From: Perilla frutescens | Lineage: Eukaryota > Streptophyta > Magnoliopsida > Lamiales > Lamiaceae | Reading direction: 5' to 3' | Length of the DNA stretch: 64,000 bases | Assembly: GCA_026008535.1 (NCBI GenBank) | Contig: BRKX01000019.1 | Span: forward strand, 697,001-761,000 | Shown here: piece by piece, positions 1 to 10,760 of the stretch | Numbering within the stretch: position 1 is the first letter of the stretch | How the letters are laid out: each line of letters begins with the position of its first letter | Position numbers and translations under genes: made by a program | Notes under the pieces: model-generated | Database searches by the model: none | Told to the model about the DNA's origin: nothing | What the model saw: only the letters and a program-made list of their open reading frames with translations

Positions 1-529
1 GTGTTTTATAGTTTTCTTTTTGTTGTCACTTTTCTCATATTTCGATAATAGTCTTGTAGATTTTGGTTATGCCAATTACTCTGCAAAATCACTCATGATT
101 AGTTTAATTTCATTAGTGGCATGCATGCATGCATATTTAGTGCATTTGGGTCACATGCATAATAATACATATCTTGAAATTAATTTCTATTAATAAAATG
201 AAAAGAGGGCTAGCTAGCCAGTCAGACAAATTAAAAACATAATATATATGATCATATATCTAACTGCAGAGACTCGAAAGCAAACAGAAACATCGACCCC
301 TCATGGCTCATCACTCGTCTAAGACTAAGACGACATTGCGAACCACGGTCACGTCTCCGCCGTGCTTTCCGACGTACTCGTCGATTTTACGGCTAGAAAC
401 ATCGGGGTGAAAATAGACCTGGCCTCTAAAATTGAGGCCATCAAAGACTTGGAGTTCACTCTCATTCGAAATGTACATCTTGTTCATTTTGCTTATGTCG
501 TCTCTCGCTCTTGCTGCAAAAAAGTACAA
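1..529. repeat. Left arm of a large inverted duplication
   Basis: Bases 1-300 reappear in reverse complement at about 5290-6275. The matching blocks include the end of each arm (1-80 versus 6188-6275), the block around 83-105 (versus 5796-5820) and the block around 160-280 (versus 5300-5340 and 5612-5715). The arm also carries a small coding exon (311-513) whose homologue lies in the other arm at 4238-4441. The two exons point away from each other, so this is a divergent duplication. The right arm has gained several insertions that this arm lacks. Confidence 0.8.
311..513 (-). CDS. Last exon of an unnamed small protein gene
   Basis: An open frame on the minus strand starts just after a good splice acceptor (pyrimidine tract then CAG at 516-514) and ends in TGA at 311-313. 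It therefore looks like a terminal exon rather than a whole gene. The peptide has blocks MNKMY, EYV, HGGDV and a final V-x-L. These blocks recur in the exon at 4238-4441 with roughly 40 percent identity by eye over 65 residues, which suggests past selection on the protein. I do not recognise the family. No upstream exon is visible between 514 and 1120, so the copy is probably truncated. Confidence 0.4.
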
Positions 530-1110
530 TAATTTTGGTCTCTAAAAAAAAAAGTACAATAATTTTGGGAGCATTTTATTCATTTATTTATTTTTTCGGA
601 GAGAGGGTAAGATAAAAAAAAAATTGAGGGAGGAAATATCAGTACAAATTAATCACTAAAAGAGTCTTATATTCCAAATTAAATTAAATGACGTTTTTCA
701 TCACGATATTTTTTTTATTATTTTTTTATTATTTGAGGGACATCACAAGGTTATTATCAGTGTACGCATTTTAAAATTTTCACATTAAAAATTAATAGTA
801 ATGATCAGAATTTTTATATACATGTCCAGCACTCACACAATTGGAATACAATAATGTTAATTATTTGGAAATATATATCTCACATCACATGGAATAATCT
901 ACTGTCTATGTCTCTCTTAATGCTAAAATTAACACTCACAGTACTATTCAATTTTAAAATTGAATAAAGTCGGTAGCAATTAATTTTATAGCGTGTTATA
1001 AAATATAGGAAACAAAATTAAATAAAATAAAAAAGAATACGTTTCATATGGAAACATTAGTGCATGTATGATCCATATATAAATCATGCATATTCATAAA
1101 AGACTAGCTA
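530..1110. other. AT-rich spacer, no gene seen
   Basis: AT-rich sequence with short homopolymer runs. I see no open frame with recognisable protein content, no RNA gene and no clear terminal inverted repeats. The upstream exons expected for the minus-strand exon at 311-513 are not evident here. Confidence 0.5.
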
Positions 1111-1114
1111 GTGT

Positions 1115-1300
1115 GCAATTCGGAACGCCCGACCCGAAATCATTCGGACTTATTTTTTTAGGTCAACCCAACCTGACTTTTCTAGTCGAGCCAGACCATT
1201 ACACGGGCTTAAGCTAAATTTTTATGTTTGGGACTAAATGGTCCGATTCGTTCGGGCCACTATCAATTTCGGATCGAACCGAGCTGAAAATTATTCAAAA
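1115..1300. repeat. Dispersed CCCGA/GGGC-type repeat
   Basis: A stretch rich in CCCGA, GGGC and CGGGCC words (for example near 1128, 1200 and 1250) in otherwise AT-rich DNA. Sequence of the same style occurs near 5345-5610, 24660-24800 and 63720-64000. It abuts and probably truncates the 3' part of the F-box gene on the minus strand. Its class is not certain; some members start with a TAGGG-like end, as hAT-type MITEs do. Confidence 0.5.
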
Positions 1301-2554
1301 CGGGCGTAAATTAAATGTCGGAAATGACGTCGTGCACGAGCTAATGCAAGTCGTCGCAATGTCTTTGTTAAATCACATGCTATCACAATTAATACTTCAC
1401 ATCTACTTTGTAATTGACAACACCTTAAAGAAACGAGGTTCGCCACATCAACAATCTCAAAGGATTCGAGATTCCTAGCATGAGATATCTCTAAATGTCT
1501 CAATTTCGAATTACCAACAATCGAGACATTTTTCAACTCCCACGAGGATTCGATGGATAAACTTTCGAGAGCAAAAATATTGGGGTCGAGCAAGAGCAAT
1601 AGGTCTTGATTGGTGACATGAATCATAGACAAGGACAATTGCTTAAGGCAATGATATTTGAAACCTTCACCTAATGGATTATTGATCAAATTGGGAAGTC
1701 CAAGAAAGTAATTACTACTCCCAAAAAAATCACTCATCTTTATCTCAATGATCTCAACCTCTCTCGTGAATGCAAACACGAGCCACTTCTCAAGATTTGC
1801 TCCATTTATACAATGCATGTTCATTCTCAACTCTCTTACACGACTGCAGTTGTGTGAATCCAAGACACGATCGATCATGCTTGCATAACTAGGAAATCTA
1901 AATCTTATGTTTTGTACGTCGGAAAGCTTTATAGATCTGTCATCATAAACAGTTAGTGTTGGTTTAAAGGGAGGAAAGTTGAGGTGGGTGATGTAGGTAG
2001 AGAGATATCGCCATCGGGTTGAAAGGATGCCGGTGGCCATGGCTTCTCGGAACGGCAGTCGACAGATTATGGATATCACAATATCATCTATGGATATCAC
2101 AATATTATCGGGCAATTTGCTGATTCTATCGGATACTGTCCGTCGTTATGTATTAATATCATCGGACACTATCCGTCGTTATATATTAATATTATTTAAA
2201 AAAATGCGGATAAATGTAACGACGGACACTATCCGTCGTTAAGTATTAATATTATTTAAAAGATAAACATAACGATGGACATAGTCGGTCGTTACCTATT
2301 AATATTATTTAAAAAATTAAAATATTAGATATTAACGACGGACGTAATACATAATGACGTTTATGCCGTCGTAAGTCTGCCGTTAACGGAACGCGGGAAC
2401 CAATCCCGCCAATTTTATTGGCATGCAATATTAACGACGGACATGCCGTTGCTAGGCCGTCGGAAAATACGACCCGAAAAAAGTGCGTCGGTAATTCCGT
2501 CGCTAAATCGTGAAATTCTCGTAGTAATTTGCTGATTCTATCCAACTGCAACAT
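1291..2554 (-). pseudogene. F-box/LRR (FBD-type) gene, interrupted and truncated
   Basis: Translated from the minus strand, the frame shows an F-box (ICRLPFREAM then STRWRYL) followed by leucine-rich segments typical of plant F-box/RNI/FBD proteins. Such proteins adapt SCF ubiquitin ligases. The frame begins at ATG 2552-2554, reads nine codons, and is broken by an insert at 2131-2525; the same frame resumes beyond it. An 18-base direct duplication within the F-box (around 2075-2110) adds about six residues. The C-terminal half is missing: after roughly 230 residues the frame runs into unrelated sequence and a dispersed repeat. It is a relic; family members usually exceed 400 residues. Confidence 0.75.
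2131..2525. mobile_element. CACTA-like transposon end inserted in the F-box gene
   Basis: The insert carries many copies of the word CCGTCGTTA or its complement (2137, 2170, 2233, 2290, 2330 and others). Read on the minus strand, its edge begins ACTACGAGAA followed by subterminal GCGACGG words, which is the style of plant CACTA (En/Spm) termini. The other edge lacks a matching CACTA end. It is flanked by a 17-base direct repeat (2114-2130 and 2526-2542), much longer than the 3-base target duplication of CACTA elements. A truncated element or repair-associated filler fits better than clean transposition. Confidence 0.6.
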
Positions 2555-2559
2555 AACCT

Positions 2560-3054
2560 AATAACTCATGCACACATATTAATTATCTTATTTTTGTAGG
2601 AAAAAAAACAAGAAAAAAAGTTGCAAGTGATCGAGTATAATAAAAATATTCACCTTATTACGCCGTTTCTGACTTCGTGTCATCATAGCTCTAAATATCT
2701 TATGTAACAAAGAGCAGTCAGCCAATATATATATAGATGCCGTGGAAGAAGAGATCGATCTTATAATTATTATATAAATTATAGATCCAAAAGAAAATTG
2801 AAATAATTATATTACATATATATAGACGATCGCTTGATTAATTATATATAGAGAGAGAGGAAAAGCAACTAGTTCTACGGTTTTATGCGTTTTTTTCCCC
2901 TTTTTTGGGCTGATATAATAATCTAAATGGACCAGTGTTGGGACCTTTTTAATATCATAAATTTGGGCTTCTTTTTATATTCGCAAATTTTAAATATGAT
3001 GAATGTTTCTTTATTTATTAAATTTATTTAGGTGATATATATATATATATATAT
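2560..3054. other. AT-rich spacer, no gene seen
   Basis: Very AT-rich sequence with an AT microsatellite just before 3055. I see no coding potential or RNA gene. Confidence 0.5.
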
Positions 3055-3652
3055 AATTAGTGTGATGTATTAATATGAATATAACAAGATCGATTTTGAT
3101 ATATGGAAATGATCAGCTATATATATAAAAAAAGAACTGGTTTTTATAATATGATAGGTCCAAATAAATATTTAGACAGGCACTGTATATGAGGACAAAC
3201 AAAGTCAGTCCTCAAATACGATTTTGTAATATGACAACTTTCTAGCTACAATAGGAATATTATGAGTAAAGTTGTCTGTTATGAATTGTTGTTAGATTGG
3301 ATTATCTAACGTCAATTGTAAAAAACAAAAAACAAAAAATTGAATAAATTATTTGATTTATTTCAGTAGATGTTTCGGTTTTAATTTAACTATTTTGATT
3401 TTGATGTTTAAAATGATGTTTTATTTTTAGATTGGTGTTATTATTATCTGCAAAAGTTTGGAAATTTTATTTTATAATTTCAACTCATACCATACCGAAG
3501 CATATTTCTCAATTAACAATAGAAAATACCTAATACAGTATCACTTAACAAGTATCATCATGAAAGAAAAATATAAAGAATAAGCAATCACTAAAACAAG
3601 CTAACCCTACGTATCACGACCACGTCAGAAACAAAACAAGGTAACCCTACGT
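3055..3652 (+). repeat. Left arm of a 2-kb hairpin repeat
   Basis: About 600 bases that recur in reverse complement at 4414-5076. The match runs from AATTAGTGTGATG at the outer end to GGTAACCCTACGT at the inner end. The right arm is longer because a block of roughly 60 bases (around 4848-4970) is tandemly duplicated there. No target-site duplication is visible at the outer edges. Confidence 0.85.
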
Positions 3653-4049
3653 ATAATAATAATTTTATAAAAGTTTGCATTTGATTTCTACTGAGTCACG
3701 TTGAGTCTGTTCATCTTCTTGAGTAGTTTTGTTTTTTTCTTTTCAATGTGATTTCATTCGATTTAATTTGTAAATTCATGTTCAAATATCTTCCTTTTTT
3801 TGTGATTGCGACTTTATTTCTGCACAACGTCGATTCTGTCCTTCGGGTGTGTTTGTTTTTCTTTTCTTTTCATTAATTTCTGATTCGTCTGTCCATCTTC
3901 TATACTATAGGTGTGTTTGTTTTTTCTTTTCAATATGATTTCATTAGTTATTAGATATTTGATTTAATTTGTAGATTTATGTTTAGAAATTTAATTTACA
4001 GATTTACGTCTGGATATCTTTAATTTTTGGATGTTGATTTGTTTCTAGG

Positions 4050-4441
4050 ATGCCTAAGAGACCAAAGTTTATATATGGGAATTTCCCTCAACTGGAGACT
4101 CCCTAGGAGACCAAAGTTTACATATGGGAATTTCCCTCAACCGGAGACTCCGCAGGAGTTTTTCGACAGACTTGAACGATACGTAGGATCAAAGAGGATA
4201 GTGAGCAATCAGCCCGAGAGACCGCTGCGCGGACATAATGAAAGCCCGAGAGGCAGTTAACAACATGAACAAGATGTACGTATCGAGCAATGACCAACTC
4301 GAGCTTTTGACTGCCATGAACTATCGAGGAGGCGAGTTGTACTGCGCCAAAGGTGTTTCTGAGGATCTAATCAGTGAGTACGTGACCATGCATGGCGGGG
4401 ACGTGGTCGTGAAACGTAGGGTTACCTTGTTTTGTTTCTGA
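4050..4441 (+). pseudogene. Unnamed small protein gene, second copy
   Basis: A splice acceptor (TTTCTAG) precedes ATG 4050. The start region contains a 57-base tandem duplication (about 4053-4166) that creates an in-frame stop. A frame with PKFTYGNFPQ and PQEFFDRLERYVG leads to 4260. A second frame, shifted by one base, then runs 4238-4441 with MNKMY, EYV and HGGDV, the blocks shared with 311-513. In that first copy the equivalent point is an intron-exon border, but here the parts abut. This copy may have lost its intron or may derive from a cDNA. The frameshift and stop suggest a pseudogene. Function unknown. Confidence 0.45.
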
Positions 4442-5076
4442 TGTGGTCGTGATATGTAGGGTTAACTTGTTTTAGTGATTGCTTATTCTTTGTATTTTTC
4501 TTTCATGATGATACTTGTTAAGTGATACTGTATTATGTATTTTCTATTGTTAATTGAGAAATATGCTTCGGTATGGTATGAGTTGAAATTATAAAATAAA
4601 ATTTCCAAACTTTCGCAGATAATAATAGCACGAATCCAAAAATAAAATATCACTTTAAACATCTAAATCAAAATAGTTAAATTAAAACCGAAACATCTAC
4701 CGAAATAAATCAATTAATTTATTCAATTTTTTGTTTTTTGTTTTTTACAATTGACGTTAGATAATCCAATCTAACAACAATTCATAACATACAACTTTAC
4801 TCATAATATTCCTATTGTAGCTAGAAAGTTGTCATATTACAAAATTGTATTTGAGGACTGACTTTGTTTGTCCTCATATACAGTGCCTGTCTAAATATTT
4901 ATTACAAAATCCTATTTGAGGACTCACTTTGTTTGTCCTCGTATACAGTGCCTGTCTAAATATTTATTTGGGCCTATCATATTACAAAAATCAGTTCTTT
5001 TTTTATATATATAGCTGATCATTTTCATATATCAAAATCGATCTTGTTATATTCATATTAATACATCACACTAATT
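4414..5076 (-). repeat. Right arm of the 2-kb hairpin repeat
   Basis: Reverse complement of 3055-3652. The arm begins inside the last codons of the small-protein frame at 4238-4441, so the hairpin arms include the 3' end of that gene. A unit with TTTGAGGACTGACTTTG occurs twice in succession here (about 4848 and 4910) but once in the left arm. Confidence 0.85.
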
Positions 5077-5340
5077 TTTCGGTGTACGTATTATTAGATC
5101 TTTCATTATTGTTGCATGTGAACTATTTTTAAGGTGTCTAAATATGCATTTGCATAAAATGAAGAATAAGTAGAAGAAGAAGAAGAATCACCACCATAAC
5201 TTGATTCGAATTTATTCAGAAATGAAAATATGATTAACAATGCAAATTACTTATAAATAAAGGAACTATTATTGTTTTATATTTATAAAAGAACATGTTT
5301 CGGTTTGTTTTCGAGTCTCTACAGTTAGATATATGATGAT

Positions 5341-5612
5341 ATTCGCTAGGGGCCCTAGGGCTAGCAATTTCGACTTGGCCCGAAAGGGTTGATGTTTCAA
5401 TTTGTTTTCAAGTCTCTATAGTTAAAAATATGATGATATTCACTAGGGTTGGTAATTTTGGGCTGGCGCCGAGTTAAAAGAATTGGGCCTGAAATAATTT
5501 CGGGTCGGTCTGACCCGACTCGAAAATGAGAGAGGCCCAAACGGCCCAGGCTTTTTGGCCAGAATACTGAAAATACACTAGGCCCGCACGCCCGGCTTGA
5601 TTTGCCACCTCT
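5341..5612. repeat. CCCGA/GGGC-type dispersed repeat inserted in the right arm
   Basis: Rich in GGCCC, CGGGTCGG and GGCCCGA words. It contains a partial second copy of its own left flank (TTTGTTTTCAAGTCTC near 5401 versus TTTGTTTTCGAGTCTC near 5308). The paralogous left arm at about 225-280 lacks it. Confidence 0.6.
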
Positions 5613-5821
5613 TCATATATATGATGTTTTTAATTTGTGTGACTATCTAGCTAGCCCTCTTTTCATTTCATTAATAAAAATTAATTCAAGATATTATTAT
5701 GCATGTAGCCCAAATGCTTTTTAACTGAAGCAGTAATTAAGTAGAAACTACTTACTGAAATTAACTATATATTTTCCATGCTAATGCACAATAACTAATC
5801 ATGAGTGATTTTGCAAAGTAA

Positions 5822-6184
5822 GACAATGTTTGGTATATTGGTACGGATATACCAACATTAATAAAATATGAATTGTTTTAAAAGATAATTGCATATTAGC
5901 TATTTTAATTGTGTGTTTTGTTATTAAGATAAATATACTAAATTGCTTCACATATCTATTTGGTACATTGTTTTATTTGGTAAAATGAGGGGGCATTGGA
6001 TTCCTTGTTTAGAAACTATAACCGAGGGGGAGCGTCAGATACATTGTTCAGCTGAATCAGTAAATTACACCTCGAGCCTCACGTTAGGACCGAACCTCGC
6101 GTGAACAAGCAATGACTACCAAACACACAGTTCTTGCTGGATACTTTTACTAATATGCCTTTATCCAGGCTACCAAACATTGCC
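5822..6184. mobile_element. Tourist-like (PIF/Harbinger) MITE
   Basis: A 363-base element with terminal inverted repeats GACAATGTTTGGTA and TACCAAACATTGCC, flanked by direct TAA (5819-5821 and 6185-6187). A 3-base TAA/TTA target duplication and a GG-CAATGTTTGG-type end are the hallmarks of PIF/Harbinger MITEs. The left arm of the inverted duplication (around 78-90) has the uninterrupted site with a single TAA, which supports the boundaries. No transposase is encoded. Confidence 0.85.
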
Positions 6185-6346
6185 TAATTGGCATAACCAA
6201 AATCTACAAGACTATTATCGAAATATAAGGAAAGTGACAACAAAAAAGAAAACTATATATAAAACACACGGCATTTGCTATATATAGACAACCAAAACAC
6301 TAGAAAAAAAATTTCCAAAAAAAAAAACCATATTATACTATTGGAA

Positions 6347-9300
6347 CTAGTGCATTACCCATGCGATGCATGGGTTCATGCAATAGTTTTTTAATTCAAT
6401 ATATTTTAATTTAATAACAAATTATTTTACTAACATGTACACACACACATATATCTTAATTTAAGAATATTTGATAATAAATTAAATAATTATTTTATGT
6501 CATCCCTTTCTATATATAAATCATATTTTATCTACATGTAATTATATAAATAATATTAAGCAGCCTAACAGACTCAATACTAAATAGTGTATTCAAGAAA
6601 ACATGATGGAATGCTTAAAAATAGTGAAATATTACTGGACAATTAGTTTTCATATTTTTAAGTAGGAACAGCTGAGGAGAGATGAAAACATGATGGAATG
6701 CTTAAAAATATGGAAAATAATATGTATCATCATTGTAGAACACATGAATCATGATGGATTACCGTATTTAAATCTGCATCAACCATGGAACTAACATATT
6801 AGTCTTTTCTTTTCTTCATATTATATATATTTAAAAAAAAAACTTCTCATAGTTCTTGCATTCATATTTAATGCATAATGTTCAAGTATATTTAATTATA
6901 TTTTTAAAAATAAAAAGATATCTCATTCAATGTCTATAACCCTGTTTTCGATTTTTTTTTAAATAGTAAACTCAAATTTGTGATAAAGCTTTGAGAATCT
7001 TGACCAATTGTTTATTAATTTAAGGAGAACCCAACTTTTTTTTCCTTTTTTGATAAATAAGGAGAGGTGTTGGATGCATTTAAATGGTTAATTATTTAAT
7101 TTTGCACAAATATTTTTTTGGATACATCATGAAGGTTGCATGAAAATACTCTGGAAGTTAAAATTGTAAACTGAATATATTATATATCTTATAAATAGAT
7201 ACATATATAACATGAACATATAATGTTCCTGATAACATCAAATTAACTAATTACATGCATATAGCTTAGTATTCTTTCTAGATTGTAGATGAAAACTCAT
7301 CTTCATGTTCCTCTTAATTTCTCTCTCATTAGTGGAGCATCATATTGAATCAATGGTCTTTGATTCTGACTTAATTGGACTTGAAGATATATATATTTGT
7401 TCTCATGATGATCCAACATGTTTGCAAAATATATTCTCTAATATATAATTAATGCTATATTATATATTTATATATATATATTATTAATATTAATTAATAT
7501 TTACTATATCTTTTATGTAACACACGCACACACTAAGCCAAGAAACAATCATATATATGAACACTCCGCTACATACTACATGTATAGACACTAATAATAA
7601 TCTAATAATAAGAAGAGTAATATATAAATCGATCTAATAGTATACGAGTTATGTACATAAGTTGAATATTTTCCCTTCTTTTCACTTCCACTTTATTCTT
7701 CTCTCGATCGTCCAGAATTGATGAATCTGCATGTAGGTTGCAACAAAACTGGTTTTGGTTTTAATAGATAGTCAACGTTTGGCGACGACCACCGAAGAAG
7801 TTCGCCCCCAACACTTTCGATATGATATAATTATGTATATCACTTACTCATGAATCAATGAATATTGTGAATGTAGACTTTCATTTATATATTGCATTGT
7901 AATTAGATGTTAATAAATCAAGTTTTATATTGTCAGATGGATGCAGAGAATGACTTATAATCTCTTATCTTATTTGAATCACCATCTCAAATCAAGCCAG
8001 ATGGAATTAAGAGCATTTTCAATGGATCCTGAAAGCGGGGGTTATTATATAAAGTAAGGTGAGATTTTTGTTCAGTCGTTAATAACTTGCATAAAGCATC
8101 AAAACACAAAACAAAGCACAATTAACTCATCTCGATCCCACCATTTCACATATATATTGCATCAAACTTACCCATTTTGCATCACATCCAATGCTAAAAT
8201 ATCTCAAAAAAAATCCACTCAAAATCATAATATAAAAAGAAATATCACAAACCAGGAAACAATCAAGGAAATCAAAACACAATATATAAACTTATCCTGT
8301 CAAGTCACATGAAGGGACTGGGGTTCCTGGCCCCCAACCTCTTTTTTTTTTTTTTTTTTTTTTTCTATGGGTAGATTGTGGTCCTTTTATTGAAGGCATC
8401 TCATTCTTCTTTCTCAAACTTTGCTCATAAAATTTCTTGAATCAATTTTATGGCCTCTGCTAGAACAACATATCTGCAGATTCCGTAAGACTCCAACAAA
8501 ACATCTTCAATACATCTGCAAATAAAAGATTGTACGAAAGTAAATGACCAGGAAGAAAGCAACTGATGTAAACACTATTTGGAATTTTATTTTTCCAAAA
8601 TACATGAATAACAAAGTGGAAAGAGAACGTACCACTCCGAGTGATTGATGAATATAGAGATTATTTCCTGCAAATTAAATAGAGTTATGGAGAGCAATTT
8701 TTCACACTTGTTAATCCTGATTCGAAAAAAAAAGCTCCCTAAAAAAGGATTGATCCAAATAGCACATTTCAGAAATACAACATATATATTCCATTAATTT
8801 ATTATATGACGTCTACTTGATCAAACCAATGTAAATCATTATAATGTACTTACAAAAACCCATTAATCGTGAGATTGGCAAATTAATCAACATATATCAA
8901 ATAAATGAATTTATTAGTTGGTCAAAAATCAACCAAACCAAAACCAAATCAAATTACTGTAATTCAATTCAAACGAAACCAAATAGCTTGATATTGTCAA
9001 ATAGAAGCATACAATGAATTGAAAAACCAATTGTACTCATAACAAAATACAATCTATAGCGTGAATTTTAACATTTAGTTATACACATTCAATCTGCAAT
9101 GGCAATACAAATGAGTAAAAAAAAAAGAATTTCCGCTTTATCTCCCTTCCCATCAACAAATTAATTTCAAATATTAGATTTCATCAACTCAAATTCTGTC
9201 GTAAAACCTTGAATTTCAAAGTTAAGATTTTTCCAAAGATATTGAATTTTTTTTCCTTTTCAGTCAACATTCACACTCTAGCATAAGATAATCATACATA

Positions 9301-9936
9301 TCTTCGACTGATGCACTAAATACATCCAGTTCAGCACCAATCGCAAACTGGGCTGATTCTACACAACCAACATTATATCAACAAAAACAAACAAAGAATA
9401 ATTCATAAACATTGAAACACAAACTTTCTAACAGGAGAGAGAATTAAAAAGAGGATGAAATAAAACCACAAAAGAAAGAAATCATGAGTGAGAGAGAGAG
9501 AGAGAGAGCATAGTCGTAAACCAATCTCACTGTTTCGGGCCTATATCAATTTTTTCTCTTCTATTGCTGATACAATGGATTGTTAAAAATTTAGCTTTGT
9601 AATTTTTTTTTTTGCAAGAAATCTACAAATGATAAATTTGAAGGTTATGGCTACTTTTTATAGTTATTGGACATTGGAATCGTCTCAATCTTTACCGTGA
9701 CGACGTTTCAGAGGAAAGCAACGTTTCGGTGGTTAGATTTTTCAGCATGCGCCGCTTGAGGGCTTGAGTAATATAATTAGGTTACGCTTTCGTAATTAAT
9801 TTAAAGAACTAACTACTGTGTTCAGCACATAAAATTCAATAAACATAATTGTGAATTATTTTTTAAAAAAGCTAATTTAATTAATTATGAAATGTCTAAA
9901 TTACCCTCACTATTCTATTTTTATATAGTATATAGA
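6347..9936 (-). mobile_element. Candidate non-autonomous Helitron
   Basis: Read on the minus strand, the 3' end has an 8-bp-stem hairpin (6357-6375, ACCCATGC/GCATGGGT), a short spacer and CTAG (6350-6347), followed by T. The 5' end begins TCTATATACTATATAAAAA at 9936, preceded by A. This is the standard plant Helitron plan: 5' TC, 3' hairpin plus CTRR, inserted between A and T without target duplication. No Rep/helicase frame is seen, so it would depend on another element. The interior holds AT-rich DNA, a T22 run (8341), a GA repeat (about 9488) and minus-strand exon-like pieces. The 5' boundary is the less certain one. Confidence 0.6.
8363..9358 (-). pseudogene. Exon-like gene fragments inside the Helitron
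   Basis: On the minus strand, an acceptor (TGTGTAG) opens a frame at 9358 that ends in TGA at 9264-9266. It contains FAIGAELDVF and SVEDMYDYLM. Two more segments are bordered by splice-like sites: 8631-8666 (acceptor TTTGCAG, donor GTACGT) and from about 8519 downwards (acceptor TTTGCAG). The last has an open stretch with EAIKLIQEIL and an AATAAA-like word near 8378. They lie in the same orientation as the Helitron. I do not recognise the source gene, and the pieces do not join into one frame, so this is probably a captured, decayed fragment set. Confidence 0.35.
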
Positions 9937-9949
9937 TTACTAATTAAGG

Positions 9950-10430
9950 CTCTTCTTGAATTCAATTTGATCGACACACTGTAGTGCAATTATTTTGTAG
10001 AGACGGACAAAAACAAGCATATACTACCTCCGTTTCAAAATGTTTGTTGTTTTATTTTTTTTATCTGGAATTAAGAATTAATTTTGTGGACAAATATACT
10101 CATCCCTCATATATGACATAAAATCTAATTCATCTATATTTTTCCTAAAAAATAACAATATTTTCTCTCTCCATATATTTTTCTCTCTTCATATATTATA
10201 GGTAAGTTATAATAAAGAAATCTTGTAGGATTTGAGAGGGTTAAAATTGGGAGAGAGGATGTCAAATTATATAAAACAACAAACATTTTGAAACAGAAAA
10301 AAAAAAAAAACCTAAAACAACAAACATTTTGAAACGGAGGTAGTATATATTTTTCATGGGAAGCAGCTTAAGAGTTGACATAAAGTATAAACTCAACATC
10401 ACAAGGAATTATTATTTTTATTTTTTTGGA
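9950..10430 (+). repeat. Segment duplicated at 12700-12820, MITE-interrupted copy
   Basis: The stretch from TTGAATTCAATTTGAT through AATTATTTTGTAGAGA to CTCAACATCAC recurs at about 12708-12815. The copy here is split by the Stowaway element at 10024-10343; the downstream copy is uninterrupted. Confidence 0.75.
10024..10343. mobile_element. Stowaway-type MITE
   Basis: Terminal inverted repeats CTACCTCCGTTTCAAAATG and its complement bound a 320-base non-coding element, with TA direct repeats at 10022-10023 and 10344-10345. The CTCCCTCCGTTTC-like end and TA target are diagnostic of Stowaway (Tc1/mariner) MITEs. The duplicated segment near 12765 is the matching empty site. Confidence 0.9.
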
Positions 10431-10439
10431 AAAAAAAAA

Positions 10440-10726
10440 CCTCAACATTAAGGGCCCGTTTAGTTTGATGGATGAGATAAATAAGATTGATTGAATATAG
10501 TAGGATTGCACTGTTCGGATAAAAATAGTCAAGTGTTTGGATTGCTTTACTGTGATTTTAATGATTTATGATAAATTGTCAATATTGTATTTGGATTCAA
10601 GGATTATGATTAAAATATATGAGAATACCAAAATTGCCCCTCACATAAGATTTCCTATATTAATTGTTTAAGTTGTTATTTTTATTGTAATTTTAAAATC
10701 TTATGAGTTCTTAAACAAAAATAGTT

Positions 10727-10760
<34 letters not shown>

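Larger units (their letters stand above)
5285..6275. repeat. Right arm of the large inverted duplication
   Basis: Reverse complement of bases 1-300, broken up by insertions absent from the left arm: the CCCGA-type repeat (about 5341-5612) and a Tourist-like element (5822-6184). The left arm is the unoccupied version of both sites. Confidence 0.8.

Noticed and set aside
120..135. Short ATGC repeat as a possible RY-type regulatory element
   Set aside because: CATGCATG words are common in AT-rich plant DNA, and there is no intact gene nearby in the right orientation.
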